DNA from: an uncultured Bacteroidales bacterium
Lineage (GTDB): Bacteria; Bacteroidota; Bacteroidia; Bacteroidales; UBA932
DNA length: 64,000 nt
Assembly (NCBI GenBank): GCA_946415475.1
Contig: CAMKSQ010000002.1
Span: forward strand, 124,001-188,000
Reading direction: 5' to 3'
The notes beneath the pieces are model-generated. The model was not told where the DNA came from. It saw only the letters and a list, made by a program, of their open reading frames with translations, and ran no database searches. The position numbers and the translations under genes are program-made. Below are positions 14,828 to 23,465 of the stretch, one piece after another. Every line of letters starts with the position of its first letter. Within the stretch, counting starts at the first letter, position 1.

Positions 14828-16176
14828 GCCCGGGACACGGTTTCCTTCAGGATTTCAGAGACAGTAGGATGCGGGAAAATCACCCGCTCCAGCTGCTCTA
14901 CGCTCATGTGCTGCTCGATGGCGATGGCTGCGCCATGAATGAGTTCCGAGGCCGGATTGCCCAGCATGTGTGCGCCAATTACACGGTTATCGGCGTCCAG
15001 CACCACCTTGCAAACACCCTCTCCCCGCTCGTTTTCCGCCACGAAGCGGCCGGAGAAAGCCATGGGGAGCGACAGCACGCGGTCGCCTTCCAGGGCCCCT
15101 ACACCCGCCACTTCCGGATTGGTGTACACCACGCCAGGAACGGCATTGTAGTGCATCTCGTCCTGGATGCCGCGGATGGTATTCAGCGCCACCTCTCCTT
15201 CCCGGCTGGCGGTATGGGCCAGCATGGAGAAGCCGGTGACATCGCCGGCGGCATATACGCCCGGCACGTTGGTGCGCATCTGGGCATCCACCTTGATCCC
15301 GCAAGGCTTGCCGGCCGCATTGCAGGCGAGTTCTACGCCAATAGTTTCCAGGCCGATGCCCTGCAGACGGGCCCTGCGGCCCACGGAAACCAGGATTTTG
15401 TCTCCCTGTGCGCGGCAGGTCTCCCCTTCCGGCGTTTCGAAAATCACCTCGTTCCCTTCTACGCCCACCACCTTGCAGCTAAGGTGGAACTTCACGCCCT
15501 TCTTCTCATATTGCGCCTGCAGCATGGCGCTGAGCTCGGCATCCATCGGCCCTAAAATCTTGGGAAGCATCTCTACTACAGTTACTTGCGTGCCGATAGA
15601 ATTGAAGAAGCTGGCGAACTCCATGCCGATGACGCCGCCGCCGATCACCACCAGCGAAGCGGGCTGCTCGGTAAGGGAAAGGATTTCCCGGTTGGTGACA
15701 ACGGTGGTTCCCAGCCCTTCGCGGAGCCCCGGAATGGGAGGCACCACGGCCTCGGAACCGGTGCAAACGAGGATATTGCGGGCCTGGTACTCCGTCTCGT
15801 TACAGCTGAGCGTAAAGGCATCGTCACGCTTTCCGGTAATAACCCCTTCTCCGTTAACGACCTCCACGCCGGCATTGCGCATCTGGACCTTGATGCCGCC
15901 CACCAGCTTTTTCACCACCTTGGTCTTGCGCTTGAAGATGGCGCCGAAGTCGATGGCAGATTCCGGCACGTTCACCCCGTAACGGTCCGCGTGGCGGGCC
16001 GTATCCAGCACCTTGGCGCTGTACAGCAAGGTTTTGGTGGGGATGCAGCCTTCGTTCAGGCACACGCCGCCCAGTTCATCCTTCTCGATCAAAAGCACTG
16101 ACAGACCGGCTTCTCCGGCTTTTCCGGCAGCCACGTATCCGGCGGGACCGCCGCCCAAAATTGCAATATCGTACAT
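14824..16176 (-). CDS. lpdA: Dihydrolipoyl dehydrogenase
   Basis: FAD-dependent E3 component that reoxidises dihydrolipoamide of 2-oxoacid dehydrogenases or the glycine cleavage system. FAD site GGGPAGYVAA (8-17), redox disulfide CLNEGCIPTK (Cys39/Cys44), NAD site VVIGGGVIGMEFA, second FAD motif YAAGDV, and the C-terminal His-Glu pair in HPTVSE are all present. Length 450 aa is normal. No E1 or E2 gene lies nearby. The start ATG at 16176 follows a -7 box on the minus strand. Confidence 0.95.
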   Translation of the reverse strand: MYDIAILGGGPAGYVAAGKAGEAGLSVLLIEKDELGGVCLNEGCIPTKTLLYSAKVLDTARHADRYGVNVPESAIDFGAIFKRKTKVVKKLVGGIKVQMRNAGVEVVNGEGVITGKRDDAFTLSCNETEYQARNILVCTGSEAVVPPIPGLREGLGTTVVTNREILSLTEQPASLVVIGGGVIGMEFASFFNSIGTQVTVVEMLPKILGPMDAELSAMLQAQYEKKGVKFHLSCKVVGVEGNEVIFETPEGETCRAQGDKILVSVGRRARLQGIGLETIGVELACNAAGKPCGIKVDAQMRTNVPGVYAAGDVTGFSMLAHTASREGEVALNTIRGIQDEMHYNAVPGVVYTNPEVAGVGALEGDRVLSLPMAFSGRFVAENERGEGVCKVVLDADNRVIGAHMLGNPASELIHGAAIAIEQHMSVEQLERVIFPHPTVSEILKETVSRA

Positions 16177-16193
16177 AATTTAGATTTGATATA

Positions 16194-16201
16194 CAAACTT
16201 A
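16194..16201 (-). promoter_or_regulatory. -7 box TAAGTTTG of lpdA
   Basis: TAnnTTTG on the minus strand, 17 nt before the lpdA ATG; divergent from the DUF1538 promoter 24 nt away. Confidence 0.6.
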
Positions 16202-16224
16202 ACGAAAATTCGCGAAATTATCCC

Positions 16225-16232
16225 TATTTTTG
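16225..16232 (+). promoter_or_regulatory. -7 box TATTTTTG of the DUF1538 operon
   Basis: Only 4 nt separate this box from the ATG at 16237, so the mRNA should start at the first codon or a base or so before it. Confidence 0.6.
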
Positions 16233-16236
16233 TGCG

Positions 16237-17793
16237 ATGATAGAAAGTCAAGAAATATTACAGGACCTGAAAAAGGCGTTGCTGGCCAAACTGAAGGAGG
16301 CGCTCATCTCCGTCATTCCGGTCATCGTCCTGGTTTTCGCCCTCTCCATTACTCCCTGGGTCGATATTACGGCCAAGGAGTTGTGGATTTTCCTGGTTTC
16401 CGCTTTCTTCCTCATTTTCGGCATCGGCCTGTTTAACGTTGGGGCCGATATGGCCATGACCCCCATGGGCCAGTATATCGGTGAAGGTCTTACCAAATCC
16501 AAAAAGCTGGGCATCCTTCTGGGCGTCAGCTTTGTGATGGGCCTGCTCATCACCATCGCAGAACCGGACCTGGCGGTTCTTGCAGGCCAGGTTTCGGCGG
16601 TTATGAACGGTACCACCCTCATCTGGACGGTGGGCGTCGGCGTGGGGCTCATGCTGCTCCTCGGCGTCATCAAAATCATCTTTCATAATCAGCTGACCAG
16701 CATCCTCCTGTTCGGATACATGCTGCTGTTCTGCTTTGCGGCGCTCCTCATCGAACGGGGCAACGGCGCCCTGCTGGGCCTTTCGTTCGACTCCGGCGGC
16801 GTCACCACCGGCCCTATCACCGTACCGTTCATCATGGCTCTGGGCGTGGGTATCGCCCTTACCGTAGGTGGCCGTAACGCCAGTGAAAACAGCTTCGGCC
16901 TCATCGCCCTCTGCTCGCTGGGCCCCATCATCGCCGTGCTGGCCCTGTCCTTGCTTTCGAAGGGTAACCTGCAATTCTCGGTGCCGGATTATTCGATGGA
17001 AAAAGTGCTGGAAGACGGCCTTAAGGAGCACCTATTGCTCACTATGTGGGATGTAGGCAAGTCGCTGGTCCTTATCGTGGGTTCCTTCTTTATCCTGCAA
17101 TTCACCGTTCTGAATCTGCCCATCACCAAAATCGGCCAGATTCTCTTTGGCATCATCTATACTTTCGTGGGCTTGGTGCTGTTCCTGGCTGCCGTGGAGA
17201 TGTCCTTCATGCCCATCGGCTTCAAGATCGGGCTGCAGCTGTCGCAGCATCATGCGGGGCTGCTGATCGGCTTTGCCTTTATTATCGGTATGGTGGTGGT
17301 GATGGCGGAGCCGGCCGTGCACGTGCTCAATTCGCAGGTGAACGACATTACCGGCGGCGAAGTGACCAAGTTGCAGATGATGCTCGCCCTTTCCCTGGGC
17401 GTAGGCATTTCCATCGGCCTGTCTACCCTTCGCGTCTATTACGGTTTTTCCGTGCTGTACTACCTGGTGCCCGGCTATCTCCTGTCGCTGGGGCTTTCCT
17501 TCTTCGTCCCTAAACTCTATACCGCCATTGCGTTTGACTCCGGCGGTGTAGCCAGCGGTCCCCTTACCTCCAGTTTCATCCTGCCCATGGTGGTGGGAGC
17601 CTGCGTTACCATGCAGGGAACCGGCAACGTGCTGGATTTCGCGTTTGGTGTGGTGGCGATGGTGGCCATGACGCCGCTTATCACCATCCAGACCCTGGGC
17701 TTCCGTGCCGTTGTAGCGGCCAACCAGCGCAAGAAAGTGGCCATGCGCCGCATCAAGGCCGCCGCAGACGACCAAATCATCTATTTTGAGTAG
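16237..17793 (+). CDS. DUF1538 integral membrane transporter-like protein
   Basis: 518-residue, very hydrophobic protein built from two homologous halves. Each half carries the signature FDSGGVxxGP: FDSGGVTTGP near residue 187 and FDSGGVASGP near 431. The halves also share AEPDLAVLAGQV / AEPAVHVLNSQV segments. Such internal duplication is typical of secondary transporters. The substrate of DUF1538 is not known to me. I chose the ATG at 16237 because the -7 box lies directly before it; the longer frame from 16186 would read through the promoter. It is followed after 6 nt by two PII-like genes, so a PII-controlled transport system, like AmtB-GlnK, is the natural model (inference). Confidence 0.82.
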   Translation: MIESQEILQDLKKALLAKLKEALISVIPVIVLVFALSITPWVDITAKELWIFLVSAFFLIFGIGLFNVGADMAMTPMGQYIGEGLTKSKKLGILLGVSFVMGLLITIAEPDLAVLAGQVSAVMNGTTLIWTVGVGVGLMLLLGVIKIIFHNQLTSILLFGYMLLFCFAALLIERGNGALLGLSFDSGGVTTGPITVPFIMALGVGIALTVGGRNASENSFGLIALCSLGPIIAVLALSLLSKGNLQFSVPDYSMEKVLEDGLKEHLLLTMWDVGKSLVLIVGSFFILQFTVLNLPITKIGQILFGIIYTFVGLVLFLAAVEMSFMPIGFKIGLQLSQHHAGLLIGFAFIIGMVVVMAEPAVHVLNSQVNDITGGEVTKLQMMLALSLGVGISIGLSTLRVYYGFSVLYYLVPGYLLSLGLSFFVPKLYTAIAFDSGGVASGPLTSSFILPMVVGACVTMQGTGNVLDFAFGVVAMVAMTPLITIQTLGFRAVVAANQRKKVAMRRIKAAADDQIIYFE

Positions 17794-17799
17794 TGCGCT

Positions 17800-18174
17800 A
17801 TGGATAAAAAACAGAGAAATATCGCTCCCGTTAAACTGGAACTGCTCGTGGCCGTTGTCCATAACAGCAAGCTGGCCTATTATTCCAGTATTATCCAGTC
17901 GCACCAGGCCAATATGCAGTTTACAGTAGCGGCCAAGGGTACCACCCACCTTATCCTGAACTACCTGGGCCTGTCGGCCGACCGTCCCAAGACGCTCCTC
18001 ACCGCCGTGGTCCGCTCAGACCAGGCCGGGGACCTCATCGAGCAGCTCAAGGAAACCTTCAAGAAAAGCGGAGATTACAAAGGCGTGGCCTTTACCGTGC
18101 GGCTCACCAGCACCATCGGAGCACTGGCCTACGGCTTCCTGGCCAACGAAAAAAGTATAAAAGAAGAACAATAG
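17800..18174 (+). CDS. PII-like small protein, first copy
   Basis: 124-residue soluble protein beginning with a basic tail and then KLELLVAVVHNSKLAYYSSIIQ, an alternating strand-helix-strand pattern. Its length, predicted beta-alpha-beta order and position suggest a ferredoxin-like/PII fold, although the match is weaker than for the next gene. It lies 6 nt after the DUF1538 gene and 2 nt before the second PII-like gene, so all three are one transcript. A trimeric regulator that plugs or gates the transporter is the working idea; ligand-binding residues cannot be assigned. Confidence 0.6.
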   Translation: MDKKQRNIAPVKLELLVAVVHNSKLAYYSSIIQSHQANMQFTVAAKGTTHLILNYLGLSADRPKTLLTAVVRSDQAGDLIEQLKETFKKSGDYKGVAFTVRLTSTIGALAYGFLANEKSIKEEQ

Positions 18175-18176
18175 AT

Positions 18177-18479
18177 ATGGCTAATCATCAACTCATTGTC
18201 TGCATTGTGAACGCAGGCTTTTCCCAGAATGTCATGGAAGCGGCCCGCGCTGCCGGTGCCCGCGGCGGTTCCATCATCCGCGGCCGTGGCTCGGCCAACC
18301 CGGAAGCGGAAGAGTTCTTCAACATTACCGTCCAGCCGGACAAGGAAGTGGTCCTTATCCTGGTTCCTGACGATATCAAAGACGCAGTAATGACCGCCGT
18401 CTATAAGAACAGCGGTCTTACTACGGATGGTCAGGGTATTGCCTTCTCCCTCCCGGTGGAGCGCACTACGCTGGATTAG
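18177..18479 (+). CDS. P-II family regulator-like protein
   Basis: 100-residue PII-type protein. HQLIVCIVNAGFSQNVMEAARAAGA forms the first beta-alpha unit and the T-loop region reads GGSIIRGRGSANPEAEEFF. VVLILVPDDIKDAVMTAVYKNSGL and GIAFSLPVERT match the second half of PII. It lacks the Tyr of the GlnB uridylylation site in the T-loop, so it is a PII-like sensor rather than GlnB/GlnK. It is the last gene of the DUF1538 operon. Confidence 0.78.
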   Translation: MANHQLIVCIVNAGFSQNVMEAARAAGARGGSIIRGRGSANPEAEEFFNITVQPDKEVVLILVPDDIKDAVMTAVYKNSGLTTDGQGIAFSLPVERTTLD

Positions 18480-18500
18480 CAGCCTATAACAGGAACCACC

Positions 18501-19844
18501 TTAGATAAAGATGTACTTGCAAATAAACAAGGCTGCTAAAATCCACATCGTAATGGAGATATCCTTGAAACGGCCGGCCACAGCGTGGCAGAGCACGTAG
18601 GAAATCACGCCCAGGAGGATACCGTCGGAGATGCTGTAAGCAAGGGGCATCATAATCAGGGTGATGAAAGCCGGAATGGCCTTGCAATAGTCGTCCCAGT
18701 GGATGCGGGTGACGGAATGCATCATCATCACGCCCACAATGATGAGGGCCGGAGCCGTGGCAGCACCCGGGATGGCCAGGAACAGCGGGCTGAAGAACAG
18801 GGCCAGGACAAAGCAGACGGCCGTAGAGAAGGCCGTGAGGCCGGTACGTCCGCCCTCACCCACGCCGGAAGCGCTCTCCACATAGGTGGTGGTGGTGGAA
18901 GTACCCAGGCAGGCGCCGCACACAGTGCCAATAGAATCGGCCAGGAACATCTGCTCCATGCCGGGAATGTCATCCCTGCGGTTGCCTTCCGGTACCAGAC
19001 CGGCACCCTGGTGCACGCCGATGATGGTGCCCATGGTGTCGAACATGTCAATGAACAGGAAGGTGAAAACTACCACCAGCATATCCAGGGTGAGGACATT
19101 ATGCCACTCGAACTGGAAAGCGATGGGCTTCACGCTGTCGGGAAGGGCAACGACGCCGTTCAGTTTGGTAATGGCCTCCCCCGTTGCCGGATCCTTGATC
19201 ACCAGGCCCAGCAGCGTGGTGGCCAGGATGCCCCACAGCATGCCGCCGCGCACCTTCGCCATCACAAGACCGGCAGTGATGAACAGGCCGATCATGCCCA
19301 GCAGGGCCGTACCTTCGGTGATATGTCCCAGGGACACCAGCGTAGCGTCGTTATTGACGATGATACCGGCATTCTGCAGGCCGATGAAAGCGATGAACAG
19401 GCCGATACCTGCGCCGATGGCTTTCTTCAAGGTGCCAGGGATGGCATTGAGGAGCCAGGTACGCACCTTGGTGAGCGTCAGGACGATGAAAAGCAGACCT
19501 TCGATGAGCACCGCCGTAAGGGCGAACTGCCAGGAGTAGCCCATGCCCAGGCAAACGGTGTACACGAAGAAGGCGTTCAGGCCCATACCGGGAGCCAGGG
19601 CGAACGGTTTCTTGGCATACAGGGCCATGACAACCGTGCCGATAATGGCCGCGACAGCCGTAGCGGTAAATACCGCACCGCCGGGCATACCGTCCAGAGC
19701 GCTGAAGATAGCAGGGTTCACGGCCAGAATATAGGCCATGGTGAGGAAGGTGGTGATACCGGCCAGGATTTCGGTACGCACGTTGTGCTTCGACGAATCG
19801 AAGCCGAAAAGTTTCTCGAATGCAGGTTTCATTTCATGAAACAT
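18501..19844 (-). CDS. AzgA-type NCS2 purine permease
   Basis: 447-residue inner-membrane proton symporter of the AzgA branch (adenine, guanine, hypoxanthine). It begins with FEKLFGFDSSKHNVRTEILAG, typical of the branch, then GITTFLTMAYIL, APGMGLNAFF and the substrate-site motifs FLFIDMFDTMGTIIG and GTSTTTTYVESASGVGEGGRTG (in two pieces). Last gene of a minus-strand unit with the Tsx-like channel and UraA. The start is taken at 19844; a start four codons on (MKPAF) is possible. Confidence 0.88.
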   Translation of the reverse strand: MFHEMKPAFEKLFGFDSSKHNVRTEILAGITTFLTMAYILAVNPAIFSALDGMPGGAVFTATAVAAIIGTVVMALYAKKPFALAPGMGLNAFFVYTVCLGMGYSWQFALTAVLIEGLLFIVLTLTKVRTWLLNAIPGTLKKAIGAGIGLFIAFIGLQNAGIIVNNDATLVSLGHITEGTALLGMIGLFITAGLVMAKVRGGMLWGILATTLLGLVIKDPATGEAITKLNGVVALPDSVKPIAFQFEWHNVLTLDMLVVVFTFLFIDMFDTMGTIIGVHQGAGLVPEGNRRDDIPGMEQMFLADSIGTVCGACLGTSTTTTYVESASGVGEGGRTGLTAFSTAVCFVLALFFSPLFLAIPGAATAPALIIVGVMMMHSVTRIHWDDYCKAIPAFITLIMMPLAYSISDGILLGVISYVLCHAVAGRFKDISITMWILAALFICKYIFI

Positions 19845-19855
19845 TAAATGATTAA

Positions 19856-19893
19856 CGTTACCCCCTCCCGAAACCCCTCCCCTCGGGGGAGGG
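19856..19893. repeat. GC-rich hairpin repeat, copy 2
   Basis: ACGTTACCCC followed by CCCCTCCC / GGGGAGGG hairpin arms. It is a relative of the sequence at 1748-1793 and lies between the Tsx-like and AzgA genes, where it may trim or stabilise the operon mRNA. Confidence 0.55.
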
Positions 19894-19930
19894 ACTTAGG
19901 TTGGTGGGAGTATTCACTGTCGTGCCGAAA

Positions 19931-20692
19931 TCAGAAGACCCACTTCACACCGGCGCAAGGACGGGCCCAGAAGCCTCTGGCAGAACCAAAGTCGAAGGAG
20001 AGTTCCACCTCACCGCCCACATTCAGCTGGGGAACACCGAACCACTGGCCCACGGCATACCAGAGCTGCGGCTCGGAGATGAAGACCACGTGGGAAATTT
20101 CAGGATTGGCCAGTGCATTCCCAGACGCATCCGTGTACAGCATGTGATCCTGCCACCAGAAATCGGCAAAACCGCTGAAGGTCAGGCCCTTGGCGCCAAA
20201 GAGGTCACGCAGGCCCCAAACCACGGTGAACTGCATGGGAACCATGCTCTTAAAAGTAGGATTGTCACGATAGTCAATCCACTTGTAGAGCACTTTCAGG
20301 TTAAGCGTATTCCTGTAGTCCTTGCTGTGGATGAAGTAATCCAGACCGGCCAGCACGGCGTTGTTGATGGCATACTTGCTGTAAATACCACCGTTGTACT
20401 CCACATGGGCGCTCAGGCCACCCATTACGGTGTTCTGCCAGAAATTCAGGCAACGGGCAATCTCCACGTAGGTTCCGTTCGGGGAGAAAAGCTTCCCGTC
20501 GATACGGTTGTTGAAGTCGTGATCGACAAAGAAGAAGGTGTTACCCCAATTGTCATTGTAGAAACCTTCGATGGTGGTGGTCACGAACTTACGGTCTTTA
20601 CCGAAATCGTAAAACACCTGGATGTTGGTCTGGGCCTTGGCCACAGTGAGGGCCGCAAAAGCGATGCCCAAGGTAAGAATAGCTTTTTTCAT
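19931..20692 (-). CDS. Tsx-like outer-membrane nucleoside channel (DUF5020)
   Basis: 253-residue secreted protein with a signal peptide cleaved after AKA (about residue 20). Alternating polar and aromatic strands end in F (CAGVKWVF), the hallmark of an outer-membrane beta-barrel. The sequence resembles the Tsx / DUF5020 family: NIQVFYDFGKDRKFVTTTIEGF at the start, FSGFADFWWQDH and SEPQLWYAVGQWFG later. Lying between two nucleobase permeases, it is best read as the pore that admits nucleosides or bases to the periplasm. Starts 34 nt after the uraA stop. Confidence 0.75.
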   Translation of the reverse strand: MKKAILTLGIAFAALTVAKAQTNIQVFYDFGKDRKFVTTTIEGFYNDNWGNTFFFVDHDFNNRIDGKLFSPNGTYVEIARCLNFWQNTVMGGLSAHVEYNGGIYSKYAINNAVLAGLDYFIHSKDYRNTLNLKVLYKWIDYRDNPTFKSMVPMQFTVVWGLRDLFGAKGLTFSGFADFWWQDHMLYTDASGNALANPEISHVVFISEPQLWYAVGQWFGVPQLNVGGEVELSFDFGSARGFWARPCAGVKWVF

Positions 20693-20726
20693 AAAACGTA
20701 GTTTATGTTATTAATATATTGGATGT

Positions 20727-22079
20727 TTATTTTCTAAGCGAGGGATTGATTTCAAAGTTCACGGCTTTGTCTGCGTTGGGGTTGGCACCGAACTCATAGT
20801 CCTTGCCAGGCAGGACAGCGTTCAGGATAACGCCCACCAGGGCAGCGATGGCCAGGCCGCTCAGCGAGGTGAAGCCCAGGCTGATGGCATCGTTGGCGCC
20901 GTATTTGATACCGATGGCCAGCACCAGGATGAGGGCCATCACAATGACGTTGCGGCTCTTGGTGAAATCGACCTGATTTTCAACCACGTTGCGCACACCC
21001 ACGGCGGAAATCATACCGTAGAGCACCAGCGACACACCACCGATGGTGGAAGCGGGCATGCAGGCGATCAGGGCACTGAATTTAGGGCAGAAGCTCAGGA
21101 TGATGGCGAAGACAGCGGCGATGCGGATGACGCGCGGGTCGTATACTTTGGTGAGGTTGAGCACACCGGTGTTCTCACCGTAAGTGGTGTTGGCCGGAGC
21201 GCCGAACAGGGAGGCGATCATGGTAGCCAGACCGTCGCCCATCAGCGTGCGGTGCAGACCGGGATTCTCCAGGTAGTTCTCGCCCACCGTCGAGGAAATG
21301 GCGCACATATCGCCAATATGCTCCATCATGGTAGCCAGGGAAATGGGGACGATGGCTATGATGGCGCTCACGACGAGGCCCCAGTTGGGATTGGTGAACA
21401 CATGGAAGGCGGTATCCTCCCAGCGGAACGGAACGCCCACCCAGGCAGCTTCCTTCAGGGCGCTGAAGTCGCACAGGCCGAAGCAGGCCGCCACGACGTA
21501 GGAGCCCAGCACACCCAGCAGGATGGGGATGATCTTGATCATCCGTTTACCCCAGATGTTGCATACGATAATAATAATAATGGCCAGCAAAGCGATCCAC
21601 CAATTGCTGTTGCAGTTCTGGATGGCGCTGCCGCTCAGCGTAAGACCAATCGCAATAATGATAGGTCCCGTGACGATGGGCGGGAAGAAGCGCATCACCT
21701 TCTTGGCACCGAATGCGGCGATGAACCCGGCCAGCACGAAATAAAGAATGCCTGCCGAGAAAACTCCGATGCAGGCATAAGGTAAAGATTCCGAGGCAGT
21801 GAGTCCTTGTTGAGCTCCCAGGGCGACAACGGCTGCGTAGCCACCGAGGAAAGCGAAGGACGAACCCAGGAAGGCCGGTACCCGCATTTTGGTGAGGAAA
21901 TGAAAAATGAGCGTTCCCAAACCTGCGAAAAGGAGAGTGGCGCTCATCGAAAGACCGGTAATAACCGGAACCAGAACTGTGGCTCCGAACATGGCGAACA
22001 TGTGCTGGAGACCGAGGGTAAGCATCTTGCCCTTTCCCAAAGAACGGGCGTCATAGATACCTTGCTGTGTTTTTGTCAT
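20727..22079 (-). CDS. Uracil-xanthine permease (NCS2)
   Basis: 450-residue inner-membrane nucleobase symporter of the UraA branch. Landmarks: LQHMFAMFGATVLVPVITG at the start, the ATMMEHIGDM substrate motif (Glu of TM8), GAPANTTYGENTGVLNLTKV (TM10 region), and CMPASTIGGVSLVLYGMI. First gene of the nucleobase-uptake unit. A minus-strand -7 box at 22135-22142 leaves a leader of about 50 nt, which has a short AACCCTTAGGGT palindrome but no riboswitch I can recognise. Confidence 0.92.
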   Translation of the reverse strand: MTKTQQGIYDARSLGKGKMLTLGLQHMFAMFGATVLVPVITGLSMSATLLFAGLGTLIFHFLTKMRVPAFLGSSFAFLGGYAAVVALGAQQGLTASESLPYACIGVFSAGILYFVLAGFIAAFGAKKVMRFFPPIVTGPIIIAIGLTLSGSAIQNCNSNWWIALLAIIIIIVCNIWGKRMIKIIPILLGVLGSYVVAACFGLCDFSALKEAAWVGVPFRWEDTAFHVFTNPNWGLVVSAIIAIVPISLATMMEHIGDMCAISSTVGENYLENPGLHRTLMGDGLATMIASLFGAPANTTYGENTGVLNLTKVYDPRVIRIAAVFAIILSFCPKFSALIACMPASTIGGVSLVLYGMISAVGVRNVVENQVDFTKSRNVIVMALILVLAIGIKYGANDAISLGFTSLSGLAIAALVGVILNAVLPGKDYEFGANPNADKAVNFEINPSLRK

Positions 22080-22134
22080 AAATATAAAGGTTTGTTAAGT
22101 GTAGTTCGAACCCTTAGGGTCTATTATGACCGGA

Positions 22135-22142
22135 CAAAGGTA
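22135..22142 (-). promoter_or_regulatory. -7 box TACCTTTG of the nucleobase-uptake unit
   Basis: TAnnTTTG on the minus strand, 55 nt before the uraA ATG. Together with the weak plus-strand box TATCTTCG (22289-22296) it accounts for the 250-nt divergent region 22080-22331, in which I see nothing else. Confidence 0.55.
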
Positions 22143-22331
22143 GATAATAAAATTTTTTAATACAACCCTTTTCTGCAAAATCGTCCCAAAAAGTTTTCAA
22201 CAAAACTTATCAACAGGTGGAGATTTGTTCAGATGTTCAAATGTTTGTGCCTCCGTTTTCAAGATGTACGACCTATTAATATTTTACTTATCTTCGTACT
22301 GTTGACACTAACACATAATCACATAAGTCTT

Positions 22332-23465
22332 ATGAAAAAAGTAATCATTCTTCTTGCTTCCATGGCCATGGCTATGAGCCTTCAGGCCCAGGAACTGTCC
22401 AATTTTGCATTCTGGGGCGGCCAGAAACCCATCGTCTCCCCTGAGATCCAGAACGACAGCGTCACCTTCCGCCTCAAAGCCGACTACGCCACTGTGGTTA
22501 AGCTCAACGGCTCCTGGATGGCCAACCCTTGGATGGATTCCATCGACATGAAACGTGGTGAAAACTGCGTATGGGAAGTGAAGCTTCCTCTTCCGGAGCC
22601 CGAGATTTATACCTATCATTTCATTGTGGACGGTGTTTCCGTAAACGACCCTCAGAACGTTCTGGTTCAGCGTGACGGTACCCGTTACCTCCCCATGCTC
22701 ACCGTTCCCGGAAAGCGCACGGAGAACTATGGCGAGGCTAACCAGCACGGCACTATCAGCCATCCCTGGTATCACAGCGAAATCCTGGGCATGGACCGTC
22801 GTCTCACCGTTTATACTCCTTATGGCTATGAGGCCGGTAAGAAGAAATATCCTGTGCTTTACCTCCTGCATGGTGCCGGTGGTGACGAAGAAGCCTGGAG
22901 CTCCATGGGCCGCGCCGCTCAGATCCTTGACAACCTCATCGAGAAGGGCCTTGCCGAGCCGATGATCGTGGTGATGCCGAACGGCAACCCCGGACAGGCT
23001 GCCGCCCGCACCCTGAATATTCCCGAGAAGCCGTACGACTGGCGCGATCCCGCCAACCGCGACCTCTATGTCAAGAGCCTCTGCACGGAGATTGTTCCTT
23101 TCATCGAGAAGAACTTCCGCGCTGTTCCCAAGCCCGCATCCCGCGCTATCGCAGGTCTATCCATGGGCGGTGGCCACACCATCTCCGCTTCCATCCTCTA
23201 TCCTGAGATGTTCGACTACATTTGCCCCCTGTCTGCTGCCGGCAGCGCAACGCCCGAGCAGATCGCCGCTCTTAAGAAAGCTGGCGTAAAGCTCTACTTC
23301 CTGGCTTGCGGTAACACCGACTTCCTGTTCAAGGGTGCCGAAGAAATGCACGCCAAACTGCTGGAGCAGGGCCTGGAGCACGAATACTTCGTGTCTGACG
23401 GTGGTCACGTCTGGTCCAACTGGCGTCTGTACCTGAATACCTTCGCCCAGAAACTCTTCAAGTAA
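22332..23465 (+). CDS. Secreted esterase with N-terminal E-set domain
   Basis: 377-residue predicted carbohydrate esterase (feruloyl- or acetyl-esterase type). Signal peptide cleaved near AMSLQAQ. An immunoglobulin-like E-set/CBM48-type domain (about 25-125, VTFRLKADYATVVKLNGSW, YTYHFIVDGV) is followed by an esterase-D domain. LYLLHGAGGDEEAW forms the oxyanion loop, Ser277 the nucleophile in GLSMGG, ACGNTDFLF holds the likely acid, and His359 lies in GGHVWSNWRLYL. I chose the ATG at 22332 because it starts the signal peptide; the frame is open to 22233. Its stop overlaps the GH3 start by one base. Confidence 0.85.
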   Translation: MKKVIILLASMAMAMSLQAQELSNFAFWGGQKPIVSPEIQNDSVTFRLKADYATVVKLNGSWMANPWMDSIDMKRGENCVWEVKLPLPEPEIYTYHFIVDGVSVNDPQNVLVQRDGTRYLPMLTVPGKRTENYGEANQHGTISHPWYHSEILGMDRRLTVYTPYGYEAGKKKYPVLYLLHGAGGDEEAWSSMGRAAQILDNLIEKGLAEPMIVVMPNGNPGQAAARTLNIPEKPYDWRDPANRDLYVKSLCTEIVPFIEKNFRAVPKPASRAIAGLSMGGGHTISASILYPEMFDYICPLSAAGSATPEQIAALKKAGVKLYFLACGNTDFLFKGAEEMHAKLLEQGLEHEYFVSDGGHVWSNWRLYLNTFAQKLFK

